This document shows, piece after piece, positions 31,641 to 43,034 of a DNA stretch of 64,000 nt. Each line of letters begins with the position of its first letter. Position 1 is the first letter of the stretch. Source of the DNA: Merluccius polli (lineage: Eukaryota > Chordata > Actinopteri > Gadiformes > Merlucciidae). The translations under genes were made by a program, and so were the position numbers. The notes under the pieces are model-generated. The model had not been told where the DNA came from. It saw only the letters and a program-made list of their open reading frames with translations, and did no database searches. Location of the stretch: assembly GCA_030340625.1 (NCBI GenBank), contig JAOPHQ010005718.1:141287-205286 (forward strand), written 5' to 3'.

Positions 31641-31662
31641 TCTTCCCCCTCTTGTTAAATGG

Positions 31663-32294
31663 CCGTGTATTGTTATCAAAAAGTGAAGGGTTATCACAGC
31701 TGGTATATACTGCAATGGTATTGGATGTTCCACAAGCAATAGTCAAACAGATTGAGACAAAACTTTTTCATTTTGTTTGGAGAAATAAACCCAATTTTTT
31801 TTAGTGTGTGTTATGTTATGTGTGCATTGTGAAGGGGTACTACTAGGGGTAATACGACGTTGAAGGTCAATTGGATACAAAATGATATCCAAGGAAAGGA
31901 TAAACTATGGTACATTATTCCAAAACTTCTTTTTACGTCTAAGTACATGATATTCCCTCCTGAATTGCAATTTTCATATAAATACGATCCCTGTTAAACT
32001 GTCTAACTACCATAAACAAGTATTATTGTCCTGGTTAATTATTTACACCATTTTTCTATAATAATAAAGATATTAGATTTAAAAATAAAACATTGTTCAT
32101 TCACTGGGTTAAAAATGATATATTGTTGGTGACACAATTACATTAAATGAATAAGGGAATTAGTTACTCCAAAATAATTGGGTGTTTTGAGATTAATGCA
32201 AGGAAATGGCATGTTTGATGTGAATCTGCAGTTTGAATGTAACTTTATGTTAGGTGGTATATGTATCAAAGACATAAAATGTACTAATAGTCAC
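31663..32294 (+). pseudogene. Tx1/L1-type LINE ORF2, C-terminal region
   Basis: After L2 copy D the reading is NGRVLLSKSEGLSQLVYTAM, then VKQIETKLFHFVWRNKPNFF, the post-RT region of fish L1/Tx1 LINEs. It continues in shifted frames (LKVNWIQNDIQGKDKLW, PVKLSNYHKQVLLSW) until the hAT insertion. Confidence 0.75.
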
Positions 32295-32311
32295 CTAATG
32301 AGCAGTGTTGC

Positions 32312-32852
32312 TAGCCTGGCAAGCCAGACCCACATTAGAAAGATGTAAGGTCTGGCGCAGCTCCATTGGCAGTGTGGGCAGGATAAACGGTTGTCTTTCA
32401 AGTTCCCTCTGCACGCAATAGGATAGCGCTACAACCAATCAGAGCAACGAAGAAGGTGTCAGAGTTTTGATTAATTACGTAGTCAGAGGGGTCGCTCTGA
32501 CTACGTAATTAATCGAAACTCTGAATACATATTTATTTTCGAGGAAAGACTTCAGTGCCGTTCTTTGTTCTTTTCTCAAATAAAATGTTAACTTCAAGTC
32601 TTGAAGAGTCGCGGCCAAAGCCGAGTGGAAAGACAGCCGTTCGCCAGCAGCAGCAGCCATTGTTTACCTCTAACACGGAACCGTCGCAACTCTGTCGTCA
32701 TGGTAGCCCGGCTTTCGACTCCGCCCCTCACGCTGTGATTGGTCTGACATACTTTGTGTTTCCAGCACCAAAAAGCCGACGGAGCCGTGCTAGACCTACC
32801 TAGCTGCCAAATAAATTTGCTCCCGCTAGGGGGTGTCTAGAGTTCTAGGCTA
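32312..32852. mobile_element. Small element with TAGCCT ends nested in the hAT
   Basis: The host terminus CAGTGTTGC occurs on both sides (32303-32311 and about 32853-32861), as expected for an 8-9 bp target duplication. The insert begins TAGCCTGGCAAGCC and ends TTCTAGGCTA. It contains a strong hairpin (32459-32524) and no ORF of note. Confidence 0.7.
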
Positions 32853-33180
32853 CAGTGTTGCCACTGTTACCTTGAAAAAGTAATCGGATTATGGATTTCT
32901 GATTACTCCTGTAAAAAGTAACTTAGTTACTTTACTGATTACTTGATTTTAAAAGTAACTAAGTTAGATTACAAGTTACTTTATTAGTTACATTCAGCAG
33001 CTGCCGACAACACCCCCTGCCGCCTCAACCTTTGTTGTTTGGGTGGGGGACCTCCTGAATTAGTCGTAGCTCTCTGTTTTGCACCAGCACCACCTGGTGG
33101 GACTTTCTCTTTAAGTTCCACTGTACCGTGCTGCGACTCCAAATGCTTCTTCAAATTTGAAGTAGTGTTTTTGAAGCTGG

Positions 33181-33200
33181 GTTAGGGTTAGGGTTAGGCT
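33181..33200. repeat. Three telomere-like TTAGGG units
   Basis: GGGTTAGGGTTAGGGTTAGG lies inside the hAT element. It is too short to indicate a telomere. Confidence 0.85.
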
Positions 33201-33264
33201 TTGTCACCAGCACAGAGTGTACACCAAACCTTAATATTATCATCTTTCATTGACACAAAGTCAA

Positions 33265-33675
33265 AATAGTATTTTCCGCACTATAAGGCGCACTTAAAAG
33301 CCTTTAATTTGTATGTGTATAAAGACCCCAAAATGGCACCTGTCAAGAGACACGCTTACGACACGGACAAGGTTGGGAGTTATTGTGAATACGCTAACGT
33401 TTGATTTAGCGATATCAGACTGTGTTTTTTACGTGTTACAACTGAACAAGGTTGGGAGTTATTGTGAATTCGCTCATTAACATTTGAACAATGTTGAGAG
33501 TTATTGTGAACGTGTTTAATAAAGTTTGACTGACTGACTTACCTGACTATTTTGTTTCGCTTAATGCGCCTTATAGTCCGGTGCGCTTTATATATGAAAA
33601 AAGTTTGAAAATAGACCATTCATTGACAGTGCGCCTTATAATCCAGTGCGCCCTATAGTGCGGAAAATACGGTAT
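33265..33675. mobile_element. MITE with TATTTTCCGCACTATA termini nested in the hAT
   Basis: The left end GTATTTTCCGCACTATAAGG is mirrored at the right by GTGCGGAAAATAC. The interior repeats GGTTGGGAGTTATTGTGAA about three times. About 410 bp, non-coding. Confidence 0.75.
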
Positions 33676-34027
33676 ATTTCCACCGAGTAAACGCGCATCT
33701 CTCTCCTCCCTCCATTGTTGTTGTTGACATTTGTGCCGCTGGTTGCTTGGCAGTGTCAGGTGACAGCGAGATTTTCCAGCCCAAACCTCGTCAAAAACCG
33801 CGAAACCGCATGCATAACGTCACTCCCCAAGACGCAAGAAGAAAGCATCTTTTTAAGGAAAATGGCAAATGATAAAAATAGTAACGCACAGTGACTTGGA
33901 TAAATAACTTTAATCTGATTACTGGTTTGGAAATAGTAACGCATTAGATTACTTGTTACTGAAAAACGTGGTCATATTAGAGTAACGCGTTACTAATTAA
34001 CGCGTTACCAGCATCACTGCTAATGAG

Positions 34028-34200
34028 ACTTTGCGAGGGGTCCACAACTCCTTCTGCCAAGCTATTTTGGAACGCTAGAATTTTCATTAAAAATTATACA
34101 TTTGATTTATCCTGTTAACCAAGTCATTTCAAGATTCAGAGACGATATTGATGGAAAGTGTGTGCTTTGCCATAACAAAACAGACTATAATGTAATTTAT
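34028..34200 (+). pseudogene. Tx1/L1-type LINE fragment after the hAT
   Basis: The reading AKLFWNARIF, then TFDLSC and shifted frames FRDDIDGKCVLCHNKTD, matches the terminal zinc-knuckle-like region of L1/Tx1 ORF2. It continues the sequence before 32295. Confidence 0.65.
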
Positions 34201-34207
34201 TCTATAA

Positions 34208-34960
34208 AGACTGCGTCACTCATTTCATGTGTCTCATGACCTCAGTGGTCTGGGGTTCTACTAACGTCAGCAGACATTGTTGTGGCTGGAGGCGGTTTTC
34301 CAGGGCTGTAGCTGGGCCCTGTAGAGTCCAGCCCAGTCTTGGATGAATGGCTGCTGGCCCACCTGGTGGCCCCAACCTCAATGGCTCAATGGTTGTAATT
34401 AAGTGGGGTTGGTCTGCTCCAATCAAGACAAGGGGTTGGACATTTACAAACTGCTGTAGCAGCAGCCTGGCCAGGTGTTTGCCTTTGCACAGGCTACACG
34501 GCTTTCTGAGATCCCAGTGGACAGCTTGGTGTGATCTGCCACGGCGCCAGCACTTCTTGGCTCGACTCCATTCTGTCATCTGCTCCTTTGTGAGTTTCTT
34601 AAAGTCGGTAAACTGGCTGAGGAACTGGAGTTCTCACAGAATAGACAGTAGGCCTTGGCTTTCCCTCTCCTCTCAGCTAGAACTGCGACTTCACCACCGG
34701 ATCCGTCTTCGGCACCATGCAGGACTATGGTATACTTCTCTCTGCCTGTTTTCTGTGGCGGCCACGGTTTCTGCTCTTTACTGGGTAGATGTACATCGAA
34801 ATCGTGGCACCAAGACTCGTACTTCAACCACTCAGAGAACTCGAGCAGTGTGTAGGTGGCTCCTGGTCCACGGAGCATGGTGCGCCGGAAGTTGGATTTG
34901 CATTTGGGTCCACCTGCTCTGCCGAACATAACAGAATGACGCAACCTAACTTGGACCCAG
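34208..34960 (-). pseudogene. BEL/Pao gag C-terminus and protease remnants
   Basis: On the minus strand the gag part reads YTLLEFSEWLKYESWCHDFD, then a degenerate knuckle beginning AYCLFCEN. The next frame holds CWRRGRSHQAVHWDLRKPC with the CSLCKGKHL motif, and the Pao protease block LVLIGADQPHLIT with LGPPGGPAAIHPRLGWTLQG. It ends at a stop near 34220. No RT or LTR is seen. Confidence 0.75.
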
Positions 34961-36287
34961 CAGAAAGAAATGCCTTCTTGGGAACCTGTCTGGCGCGGGG
35001 GGACCCCGATTTGCCAGCCGAGCTTTCAAGCCCACGTTTCCTTGGGCTATGTTGCCTCTGCACCCACCAGATCCAGGACTTGTCCAGCTGGCTCCCGACG
35101 GTCCTCAGTCCCTGAGGAGCCGCGATTGCCGGAGTTGACCTGGGACGACCTGCCTCTAATGTTTCGCCTGATAGGCATTGGGCCGTCGTCTGCAGCCACG
35201 CAGCCGCGCATGCCACCACCGCCAAAGTCCTCTCCGTGCCGGTGACGACCCAGCCTGCTGCTCAAGCCACTAGTCCCTAGCAGCTGAGCTAGCTCGCGTG
35301 TCAGAGCAGCTAACGACCTTGCTAGCCTTCGTTTCTGCTAGCTTTCAGGCTACCTCCCAGCCAGCTAGCCTCCCTAGCGCTACTCTCCTGCCCGGTATGT
35401 CAGTCTCTCCCCTGCCCAGCGCACCAGAGTTTCCGCTGCCCAGCGCTACAGAGTCTACGCTACCCAGTGCCTCTACTGAGGCCCAGCAGGCTCCGTCGCA
35501 GCCTCCATTCCCTGAGTCCCAGCCTCCTCCGGTCCCGGAGTCCCAGCCTCCTCCGGTCCCAGAGTCCCAGCCTCCCCCTGTCCCGGAGTCCCAGCCTCCC
35601 CCTGCTGTCCCAGAGCCCCAGCCTCCCCTCGCTGTCCCCGAGCCCCAGTCTCCCCCCGCTGTCCCCGAGCCCCAGTCTCTGGAGGTCCAGTGGTCCCCAG
35701 CACCAGAGCAACAGCGGTCCCTGGTGGCTGCACCCCAGCAACCTCCTGAGTGGTTCTGGCGACGTCACCAACCTCCCTAACGTTCTCCAGAGCAGCTCTG
35801 CTCACGCGGCCGACCGCTGGAGTGGTTGCGCCGTCATCATCGGTCTCCTGAGCAGCCCAGCACATTGGGCCATCCTCCATTGTCACTCCACCTACGGCGC
35901 CAGTGCCCAGGCCTTCGTCCTAGGTTGCACCACCCTCTGGCCCTGGCCCCTGGTGGCCCACCTGGCCTTCTTCACCTGTCGGCCCGATTCCTTGGCCGAC
36001 GCCCTGTGCAGACCCCAGGCCAATTGACTGAGGTCCCTTGTGTCGTCCCAGGCCAAGCCCCAGGTCATCAGCCTGAGATCTGCTGCCCTGTCCGATCCCT
36101 GGGCTATCCACCTGGGGGTCCTTCTTCGACCTCTGCCCTGCTCCCGGGCTGTCCGAAGTCTCCTGCCTCGCCCCTGATCAGCACTGGGGCGTCTGAAGTC
36201 TCCTGCCTCACCATGGCCAGTTTCTAGGCCATCTCCTTGTTCCTCAGCCCAAAGCCACCTTAGTCGTAAGCTCTCGGAACGGGGGGG
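34961..36287 (+). other. Proline-rich repeat-derived ORF region
   Basis: The frame 35298-35780 encodes a Ser/Pro-rich protein with tandem PESQPPPV units from a 24-bp minisatellite (about 35506-35690), ending PPEWFWRRHQPP. I know similar proline-rich ORFs near fish Gypsy elements but cannot assign a domain. The collagen-like ORF on the other strand is its antisense. Confidence 0.4.
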
Positions 36288-36475
36288 GAGGTACAGCACA
36301 GTGGAGAAGGAGTGCCTGGTCCTCAAGTGGGCGGTTGACGCTCTACATTACTACCTCTTGGGGCGCTCATTCACCCTCCGTTTGTACCACGCTTCAATGT
36401 CTCCAGCGTATGAAGGACACCAACGAGCAGATCACCCATTAGTATCTCGCTTTACAGCCGTTTAAGTTCCTCTCC
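36288..36475 (+). pseudogene. Gypsy RNase H end fragment
   Basis: The reading STVEKECLVLKWAVDALHYY then LLGRSFTLRLYH is the RNase H end of a Gypsy pol; frame-shifted remnants of the following block can be made out up to about 36475. It may belong with the LTR-like stretch downstream. Confidence 0.7.
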
Positions 36476-36492
36476 CGCTTGTCAGAGCAAGT

Positions 36493-37015
36493 GGGGGGGG
36501 GGGGGGGGAGTTTGTTAACAGCCGGCGGGCGGTGGGGATATGTGGTGTAAAGTGGGCGTGGCTAACGCAGCTGTGGGTGGTCTGTAGAGACAGTCGTGCC
36601 GTCCTATTAAATAGCTACCTGATTCAGTTCTGTCACTCGGTGGCGACTTGTCTTGGTGTACATGTGTGTAAAATAAAAAACTATTCTGTCCTCGTGTGTC
36701 TCCTACGAACGAACCTGGTAGTAGCCAAAACTTTGCTATACCTATGTTTTGTTTGAAGATGATGGTTTGAACATGTACAATGATTGAACTTATTATGGCA
36801 CGGTGGTTAAGTTGGAGGGTAATTAACCCGTGTAACCAAAAGAAGCTGATAATGCCACCCTGGGAATTCACCCAAAGAAATAATGTTTAACTCAGACCAA
36901 TACTAATAACTCTAAAGGCACTAAGGTCCATCATACTAATAGGCAGGTGATGTGATTCCATCAATAATTAATTATTAATAATAATTTGCATTGACAATAA
37001 CGCGACACTAGATAA
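36493..37015 (+). other. Poly-G tract and LTR-like stretch, no gene
   Basis: A run of G (36493-36508) follows the Gypsy fragment. Then comes a likely 3' LTR or UTR with AATAAAAAACTATTCTGTCC near 36669. The region 36780-37015 is AT-rich with nothing recognisable. Confidence 0.4.
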
Positions 37016-40000
37016 AAACAGGGCCAATTTTATTTGTATAGTGCCAATTCATAACAGAAGTTATCTCAGGGCACTTTTCAAATTTTCAAAGACCGAACTC
37101 CAAATAACATTTACAGAGACCCAACAGTACCACCATGAGCAAGCACTTGGCGACAGGGGCAAGGAAAAACTGCCTGTTAAAAGGCAGAAACCTCGGACAG
37201 ACCCTTCGGCTCTAGGTGGGTGGTCATCTGCCTTGACCAGTTGGGGGGGGGGGGGGGGGGGGGGGGAAGAGAGAGAGAGAGAGAGAGAACAACATCAATA
37301 CACTAATGAACATGAAGATGATGACGACAGCAGCAATGATGGGGGACAGCGAGCAGCAACAACAGTAACTGTAGCAATGATAATACTTAATAATAACTAC
37401 TAATAATAACGACAATAATATCACGGATATTAGCAATGGCAGTCAAGCAGGACCATGGAGGCTCCACCAGGATCCATGAGAACCTGTGAGACGAGAAAAC
37501 ACAAGAAGTGTTAGTAACATGCATTAATGGGACATGAATGTGTGCAGAAAGAGAGGGAGAGAGGAGCTCAGTGCACCATGGGAAATCCCCTGATAGTCTA
37601 GGCCTATAGCAGCATAACTAAGGGATGGTTCAGGACTCACCTGATCCAGCCCTAACTATAAGCTTTATCAAAGAGGAACGTCTGAAGCCTACTCTTAAAT
37701 GTGGAGAGGGTGTCTGCCTCCCGAACCACAACTGGAAGCTGGTTCCACTGAAGAGGAGCTTGGTAACTGAAGGCTCTGGCTCCTGTTCTACTTTTAGAAA
37801 CTATAGGAACCACCAGTAGCCCTGCATTCAGAGAACACAGTGTTCTAGTGGGGTAATAGGGTACTATGAGCTCTTTGAGATATGAAGGGGCCTGACCATG
37901 AAGAGCTTTATAGGTGAGGAGGAGGATTTTAAATTCTATTCTAAATTTTACAGGAAGCCAAAGCAGAGAAGCTAGTACAGGAGAGATGTGATCTCTTTTC
38001 CTAGTTCCTGTCAGTACTTGTGCTGCAGCGTTTTGAGTTAATTGGAGCGTCTTAATGGACTTATTAGGACAACCTGATAATAAAGAGTTGCAGTAATCAA
38101 GCCTTGAAGTAACAAATGCATGGATTAGTTTTTCTGCATCTGTCTTTGATAGGATGCGTCTGATTTTTGTAATATTACGTAAATGAAAAAAGGCAGTCCT
38201 AGAGGTCTGCTTTATGTGGGAATTAAATGACAGATCCTGATCAAAGACAACTCCAAGATTCCTGACAGTGGTGCTAGAGGCCAATGTAATGCCATCTAGA
38301 GTAGCTATATCTGTAGACATTGAGTCTCTAAGGTTTTTGGGGCCAAGTACAAGAATTTCGGTTTTCTCTGAGTTTAACATCAGAAAATTGCAGCTCATCC
38401 AGGATTTTATGTCCTTAAGACATGTTTGTAATTTAGATAATTGATTAATTTCATCGGGTTTGATCGATAGATATAACTGCGTATCATCTGCATAACAATA
38501 AAAGTTAATGGAGTGATTTCTAATAATGTTGCCTAAAGGGAGCATATATAAAGTAAATAGTATTGGTCCAAGTACAGAACCTTGTGGAACTCCATGACTA
38601 ACTGTAGTATTTATTGAAGATTCATCGTTAACATGTACAAACTGTGAATGATCTGATAAATAGGATCTAAACCAGCTTAGTGCGGTTCCTTTAATGGCAA
38701 TTTGATGCTCGAGTCTCTGTAAAAGAATATTATGATCAATGGTGTCAAATGCAGCACAAAGATCTAATAATACAAGACAAGTCCATTGTCAGAAGCAATC
38801 AAAATGTCATTATTAACTTTAACCAGAGCTGTCTCTGTGCTGTGATGAACTCTATATCCTGACTGGAAATCCTCAAATAAACTATTGTTATGTAGAAAGT
38901 CACACAATTGTTTGGCGACTACTTTCTCCAGAATCTTAGACAGAAAGGTGAGATTAGAAATCGGTCTATAGTTGGCTAAAACCCCTGGGTCAAGAGTGGG
39001 CTTTTTAAGAAGGGGTTTAATTTCAGCTACTTTAAAGGACTGTGGTACATATCCTGATAATAAAGAAAGATTAATCATATCCAGTAAAGAAGTGCCGATA
39101 AAGGGTACAACTTCTTTAAGCAGCCTAGTTGGGATGGGGTCTAACAGACAGGTTGATGACTTCGATGAAGAAATTATAGAAGTTAACTGATGAAGACTGA
39201 CAGCAGAAAAACACTCCAAATACACATCTAAGGTTGCACCAGTCAAAGTGTCTGATGTTGGAGAGCCTGCGATACCTATTGAGGGTATTTGGTGACTAAT
39301 TTTCTCTCTAATAGTAATAATTTTATTATAAAAGAAGTTCATGAAGTCATTGCTACTTAAGTGTATGGGGATACATGGCTCAATAGAGCTGTGACTCTGT
39401 CAGCCTGGCTACAGTGCTGAAGAGGAACCTAGGGTTGTTCTTATTTTCTTCTATTAGTGCTGAGTAAAAGGCTCCTCTGGCATTACGGACCTTTCTATAA
39501 TTTGTAAGATTATTTTGCCAGATTAAGCGATTTTCTAATAAATTCGAAGCGCGCCATTTCCTTTCTGATTTCCTTGTTTCTTGTTTTAATTGACAAGTTT
39601 GTTGGTTGTACCACGGTGCTAGTTTCCTATGTTTTTTTATTTTCTGTTTTCTAGGAGCGATAGAATCTAATGTTGATTGTAGAGAGCCTGCAGCACTATT
39701 AACAAGATTATCAATTTGGGAGTGACTAAAGTTAATATAGGACTCTGTTATATTCAGATATGGCATTGAATTAAACACTGATGGAATCTCCTCCTTAAAT
39801 TTAGCTACAGCACTGTCAGATAGACATCTGCTGTAGGAAGTTTTGCTTAATGGCTTATAGTCTAATAATAGAAACGTTATTAAATAATGGTCAGATAGGA
39901 GAGGATTATGTGGAAAAACTATTAGATGTTCAATATCCATGCCATATGATAGAACAAGGTCAAGAGTGTGATTAAAACAATGGGTTGGTTTATTTACACT

Positions 40001-40667
40001 CTGACAAAAGCCAATTGAGTCTATTAATGAGGTAAATGCGCTACTAAGGCTGTCATTTGTAACATCCACATGGATATTAAAATCACCTACAGTAATTACT
40101 TTATCTGATTTAAGAACTAAACTTGATAGAAACTCTGAGAATTCAGATATAAAATCAGAGTACCGTCCAGGAGCGTGGTACACTATAACAAATAGGACTG
40201 GCTGCAGTGTTTTCCAGTTTGGGTGAGAAAGACTAAGAACAATGCTTTCAAATGAATTATAATTTAGTTTTGGTTTAGGGTCCATTAAAACGCTCGAATC
40301 ATATATAGCTGCTACTCCACCTCCTCGGCCTGTGCCTTGGGGAATGTGAGTATTAATATGACTGGGGGGGGTGGATTCATTTAGGCTAACATAATCCTCA
40401 TGGGACAACCAGGTCTCAGTAAGACAAAGCAAATCAATATCATAATCTGATATTAATTCATTCACTAAAACAGCTTTGGAGGACAGAGACCTGATATTTA
40501 ACAGTCCACATTTCATTATTTTATTTTGTGCTACTGAGGAGTTTGTTTTAATTTTTATTGGGTTTTCATGGTTAACTCCTCTTGTTTTTATTTCTTTAAA
40601 TAATGTAGGCAGTCGGGGGACAGACACAGTCTCTATGGGGTTGTGGGTGGGTGACTGTACTAGACAT
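37016..40667 (-). mobile_element. L2-clade LINE copy C
   Basis: Nearly identical by eye to copy B (55114-59892) over its 3' UTR and ORF2. Its 3' end is at about 37016. ORF1 is absent: similarity to copy B stops at GGGTGACTGTACTAGA near 40667. The 3' UTR holds a (G)24 tract (37243-37266) and AG repeats where copy B has AG repeats only. Confidence 0.88.
37652..40627 (-). pseudogene. L2 ORF2 (copy C): endonuclease-RT with three visible frame breaks
   Basis: The endonuclease frame (39380-40627) starts at the same ATG as copy B and includes GLLNIRSLSSKAVLVNEL and TETWLSHEDY. A 2-nt loss near 39397 and a 7-nt loss near 38777, each relative to copy B, break the frame. The RT follows with KPLLKKPTLDPGVLANYRP, then FYCYADDTQLYLS, and the C-terminus runs to FLFDKAYS at 37652. 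That C-terminus is intact here, unlike in copy B. Cleaves target DNA and reverse transcribes LINE RNA in functional relatives. Confidence 0.88.
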
Positions 40668-41139
40668 ACAATTCAAACATTCATTAGAGAGGGGCAGGGG
40701 TGTTCCGAGTTGAGGCCTACCAGTGGAGAGGTCAGCAACTGTAGGCTGCAAAGCTAACTGTAGGCAAAGCAGCAGCGTCCTTGCAGTGTGAGCCAGAGTA
40801 GCCGCTAAACCTTAACCCAGGCAAACAGTCCCAATCAGGCAGAGTCTGATAGCTCAGGGGGAGGGGGAGAGCGCCTATGGTGCTTATGCTGCTACTAACA
40901 GCGCGAGTACCAGTAGCGATCCGTGAAAGGGTCACTTCTGAAAGATGAGGGATCCACAATGGAAGGATCTGCAACAATTGTGGAAGTCAGGCAAACAACA
41001 ACTACCTGCCTTTATAGATGGCCAAATACTAGCCCACTTAGAACAGACAAGCCTACTTAGAACACACAGGAACACAATCCATCTGTATATTGCTACAGTA
41101 TAATTAACAAAAAAATTAAAAGTTAAAATTAAAAGAAAC
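40668..41139. other. No recognised gene
   Basis: GC-balanced sequence of unknown origin follows the truncated L2 5' end. It may be an alternative L2 leader or target sequence. Confidence 0.4.
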
Positions 41140-41760
41140 ATCTGGGGATTCTCCCCAGCCTACAATTTAGTGTTGGGGGTATGTGGAGTGTGTTGTTGAT
41201 ACCTGGTTTACAGCCTCACCTGGCCTGAGTCAGATGGGTGAGGCTGCACACTTGTGGTGCACGAGCAATAATGGTACCCAGGATAGACCAGCTATCAACA
41301 CACACACTCTGGAGCGAGCCACAGATGTTATGTGCTGCCATGACGGCAGCACGTAACATCTGATCGGCAAATACTATCTTGCCAACTCCAATAATTTCTT
41401 CAACTCAACATCAGACATCCCAAGTCTCCCGGAAGTTCCGGGAGTCTCCCGCAAATTAATAGCGTCTCCCTGATGCAAGCAAATCATGTACAATCTCCCG
41501 GAAATCCCCCCCCCCCCCCCGGTCCGGGGGGTGTTGTGATTGCGCGCCCCCCCCCCCCCCAATTGACAATCGCGCAACCCCCCCAATTGACAATCGCGGA
41601 AGCCCCCCGTTGACGCGAAACCCTCCCCCCCCCCCCCGTCGACAATCACGGCCCCCCCCTCGGACGCTCCCGGAAATGAGTTTTTGCAACTTGGGAACCC
41701 TGCAACATCTACCTGTGTCTTGTGTCGGAAGGCCCCAGCAAAAGCAGGGGTAAACTGCCA
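41140..41760 (-). repeat. LTR-like interspersed repeat, copy 2, split by a MITE
   Basis: Shares with copies 1 and 3 the blocks ATCTACCTGTGTCTTGTGTC, GGCAAATACTATCTTGCC and AACACACACACTC. It is interrupted by the element at 41412-41702. Confidence 0.62.
41412..41702. mobile_element. hAT-like MITE with 6-bp target duplication
   Basis: The ends are CAGACATCCCAAGT and ACTTGGGAACCCTG, with inner mirrored CTCCCGGAA. CAACAT flanks both sides (41406-41411, 41703-41708). The interior has four C-rich tracts and repeated CAATTGACAATCGCG. Confidence 0.75.
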
Positions 41761-42089
41761 CAATTGCAATCTAGCCTGAATATTATTGATTATTTATGGA
41801 TTAGGTGTGTGTGTGACTGTGTACAACAAGTAAACACCACACCATAAGTTATCTAATCTATTTGTAGAAGTAAAGTGCAGGAGTAATTGGGAAAAGTCTG
41901 AGGGATGAGTACGTGAAGGAGAGAATGGAAAGAGAAGAGAAGCGGGTTAGCAGTAGGGAGCTGCAGCCAGTGGAAGTTCTTCAACATCCTGCAATTGCCA
42001 GAGCAATTGCAGGATGCCAACTAGCAGTAATATGCCAGATAAGGTGGTGGGTCTTCAAGAACAATATTTTATTTTAGAGTTGGAGCCAC

Positions 42090-42300
42090 CCCACCACCAC
42101 AGCCTTCATGCCTGCCTCCACATCAGGCCCCCCACCACAGCCTCCACCTCTACATCACCCCCCCCCCCCCCCACCATTACAGCCTTCACTCCTGCCTCTA
42201 CTTTAGGTCCACCCACCACCACCACCACCACCACAACCTTCACACCTGCTTCTAATTCAGGTCATCTCACTATCGCAGCCTTTACCCCTGCCTCTAACTA
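42090..42300. repeat. Imperfect ~60-bp minisatellite
   Basis: Units of the type CACCACAGCCTTCATGCCTG are repeated about four times with poly-C and ACC runs. The flanking 41770-42090 shows no gene. Confidence 0.7.
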
Positions 42301-43034
42301 GTTCAGTTCAGTTCAGTTTATTTCTTTGTCCCAAATGGGCAATTTGGTTGCAGACAGGATCACATACCACACAACAATAGACACAACATACTAGGCTACA
42401 GTACATACGGACAGATATGCACAAGTAAAACAAATAAGTTAGTTTCAATAAATAGGTCTGGCAGTGCCTAAAAAGATGAGTCAATAAAACCAAGATAACT
42501 ATTTCAATAAATAAGGTAGATATAAGAAGAGGAAGTGGATACGGGTGGGTGGGGGGGCTGGCTATCTCTTCCTGTTGTGTGCATTTAAAACTTGGATAGA
42601 AAAGGGGATGAAGGAATTTTTGTACCTCTGTTTAAAAGCAAAGGGGGTTTTAAAACGCAAACCAGATGGCAGTAGCACAAATTCAGAATACAGGGGGTGT
42701 GTTGGATCTTGATAAATTTGTATGGCTTTGTTAAAAATCTGCTTATTAAAATATTCGGTAAAACTACACTCTCGCTATCTTACTGGCCATATTCACAATT
42801 TTTGTAAGTGCATTTTTTCTCTAATGGTGATATTTCCATACCAGCAGACTATGGAAAATAAGAGAATTGACTCAATAAAAGCTCTATAAAACAGTGTCAT
42901 CAATGTTTTATCCACCTGGAACTTGCCTGTTTCCTATGTGCAGAGAGTCTTTGTTGCCCTCTCTTGCACACAGAGGTAGTGTTCAGGTCAAATTTGAGCC
43001 GGTCATCAATCAAGGTGCCTAGGTACTTGTAAGA

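Larger units (their letters stand above)
27893..31660 (-). mobile_element. L2-clade LINE copy D, decayed, inserted in the Tx1/L1 LINE
   Basis: The 3' tail of TTTGATTTGA repeats lies at 27893-27920. The 3' UTR follows to about 28490, then a short unrelated block (28490-28640), then ORF2 and ORF1 up to about 31640. The Tx1/L1 reading ends directly before and resumes directly after. Many frame changes indicate age. Confidence 0.75.
32303..34019. mobile_element. hAT element, non-autonomous, with nested insertions
   Basis: Perfect 8-bp target duplications CTAATGAG flank it (32295-32302 and 34020-34027). Termini are CAGTGTTGCTAG and, inverted, CAGTGATGCTGG. The interior has TAACGCGTTACTAATTAACG-type sequence at the right. 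It interrupts the Tx1/L1 LINE, whose reading joins across it. Two further elements sit inside. Confidence 0.88.

Noticed and set aside
33181..33200. Telomere repeat
   Set aside because: Only three TTAGGG units inside a hAT element; no longer array.
35473..35886. Collagen-like Gly-x-y ORF on the minus strand
   Set aside because: It is the antisense of the proline-rich minisatellite ORF 35298-35780; the GARGQRGET pattern follows from the repeat.
41374..41769. Gly-rich minus-strand ORFs
   Set aside because: Arise from the poly-C tracts of the MITE at 41412-41702.
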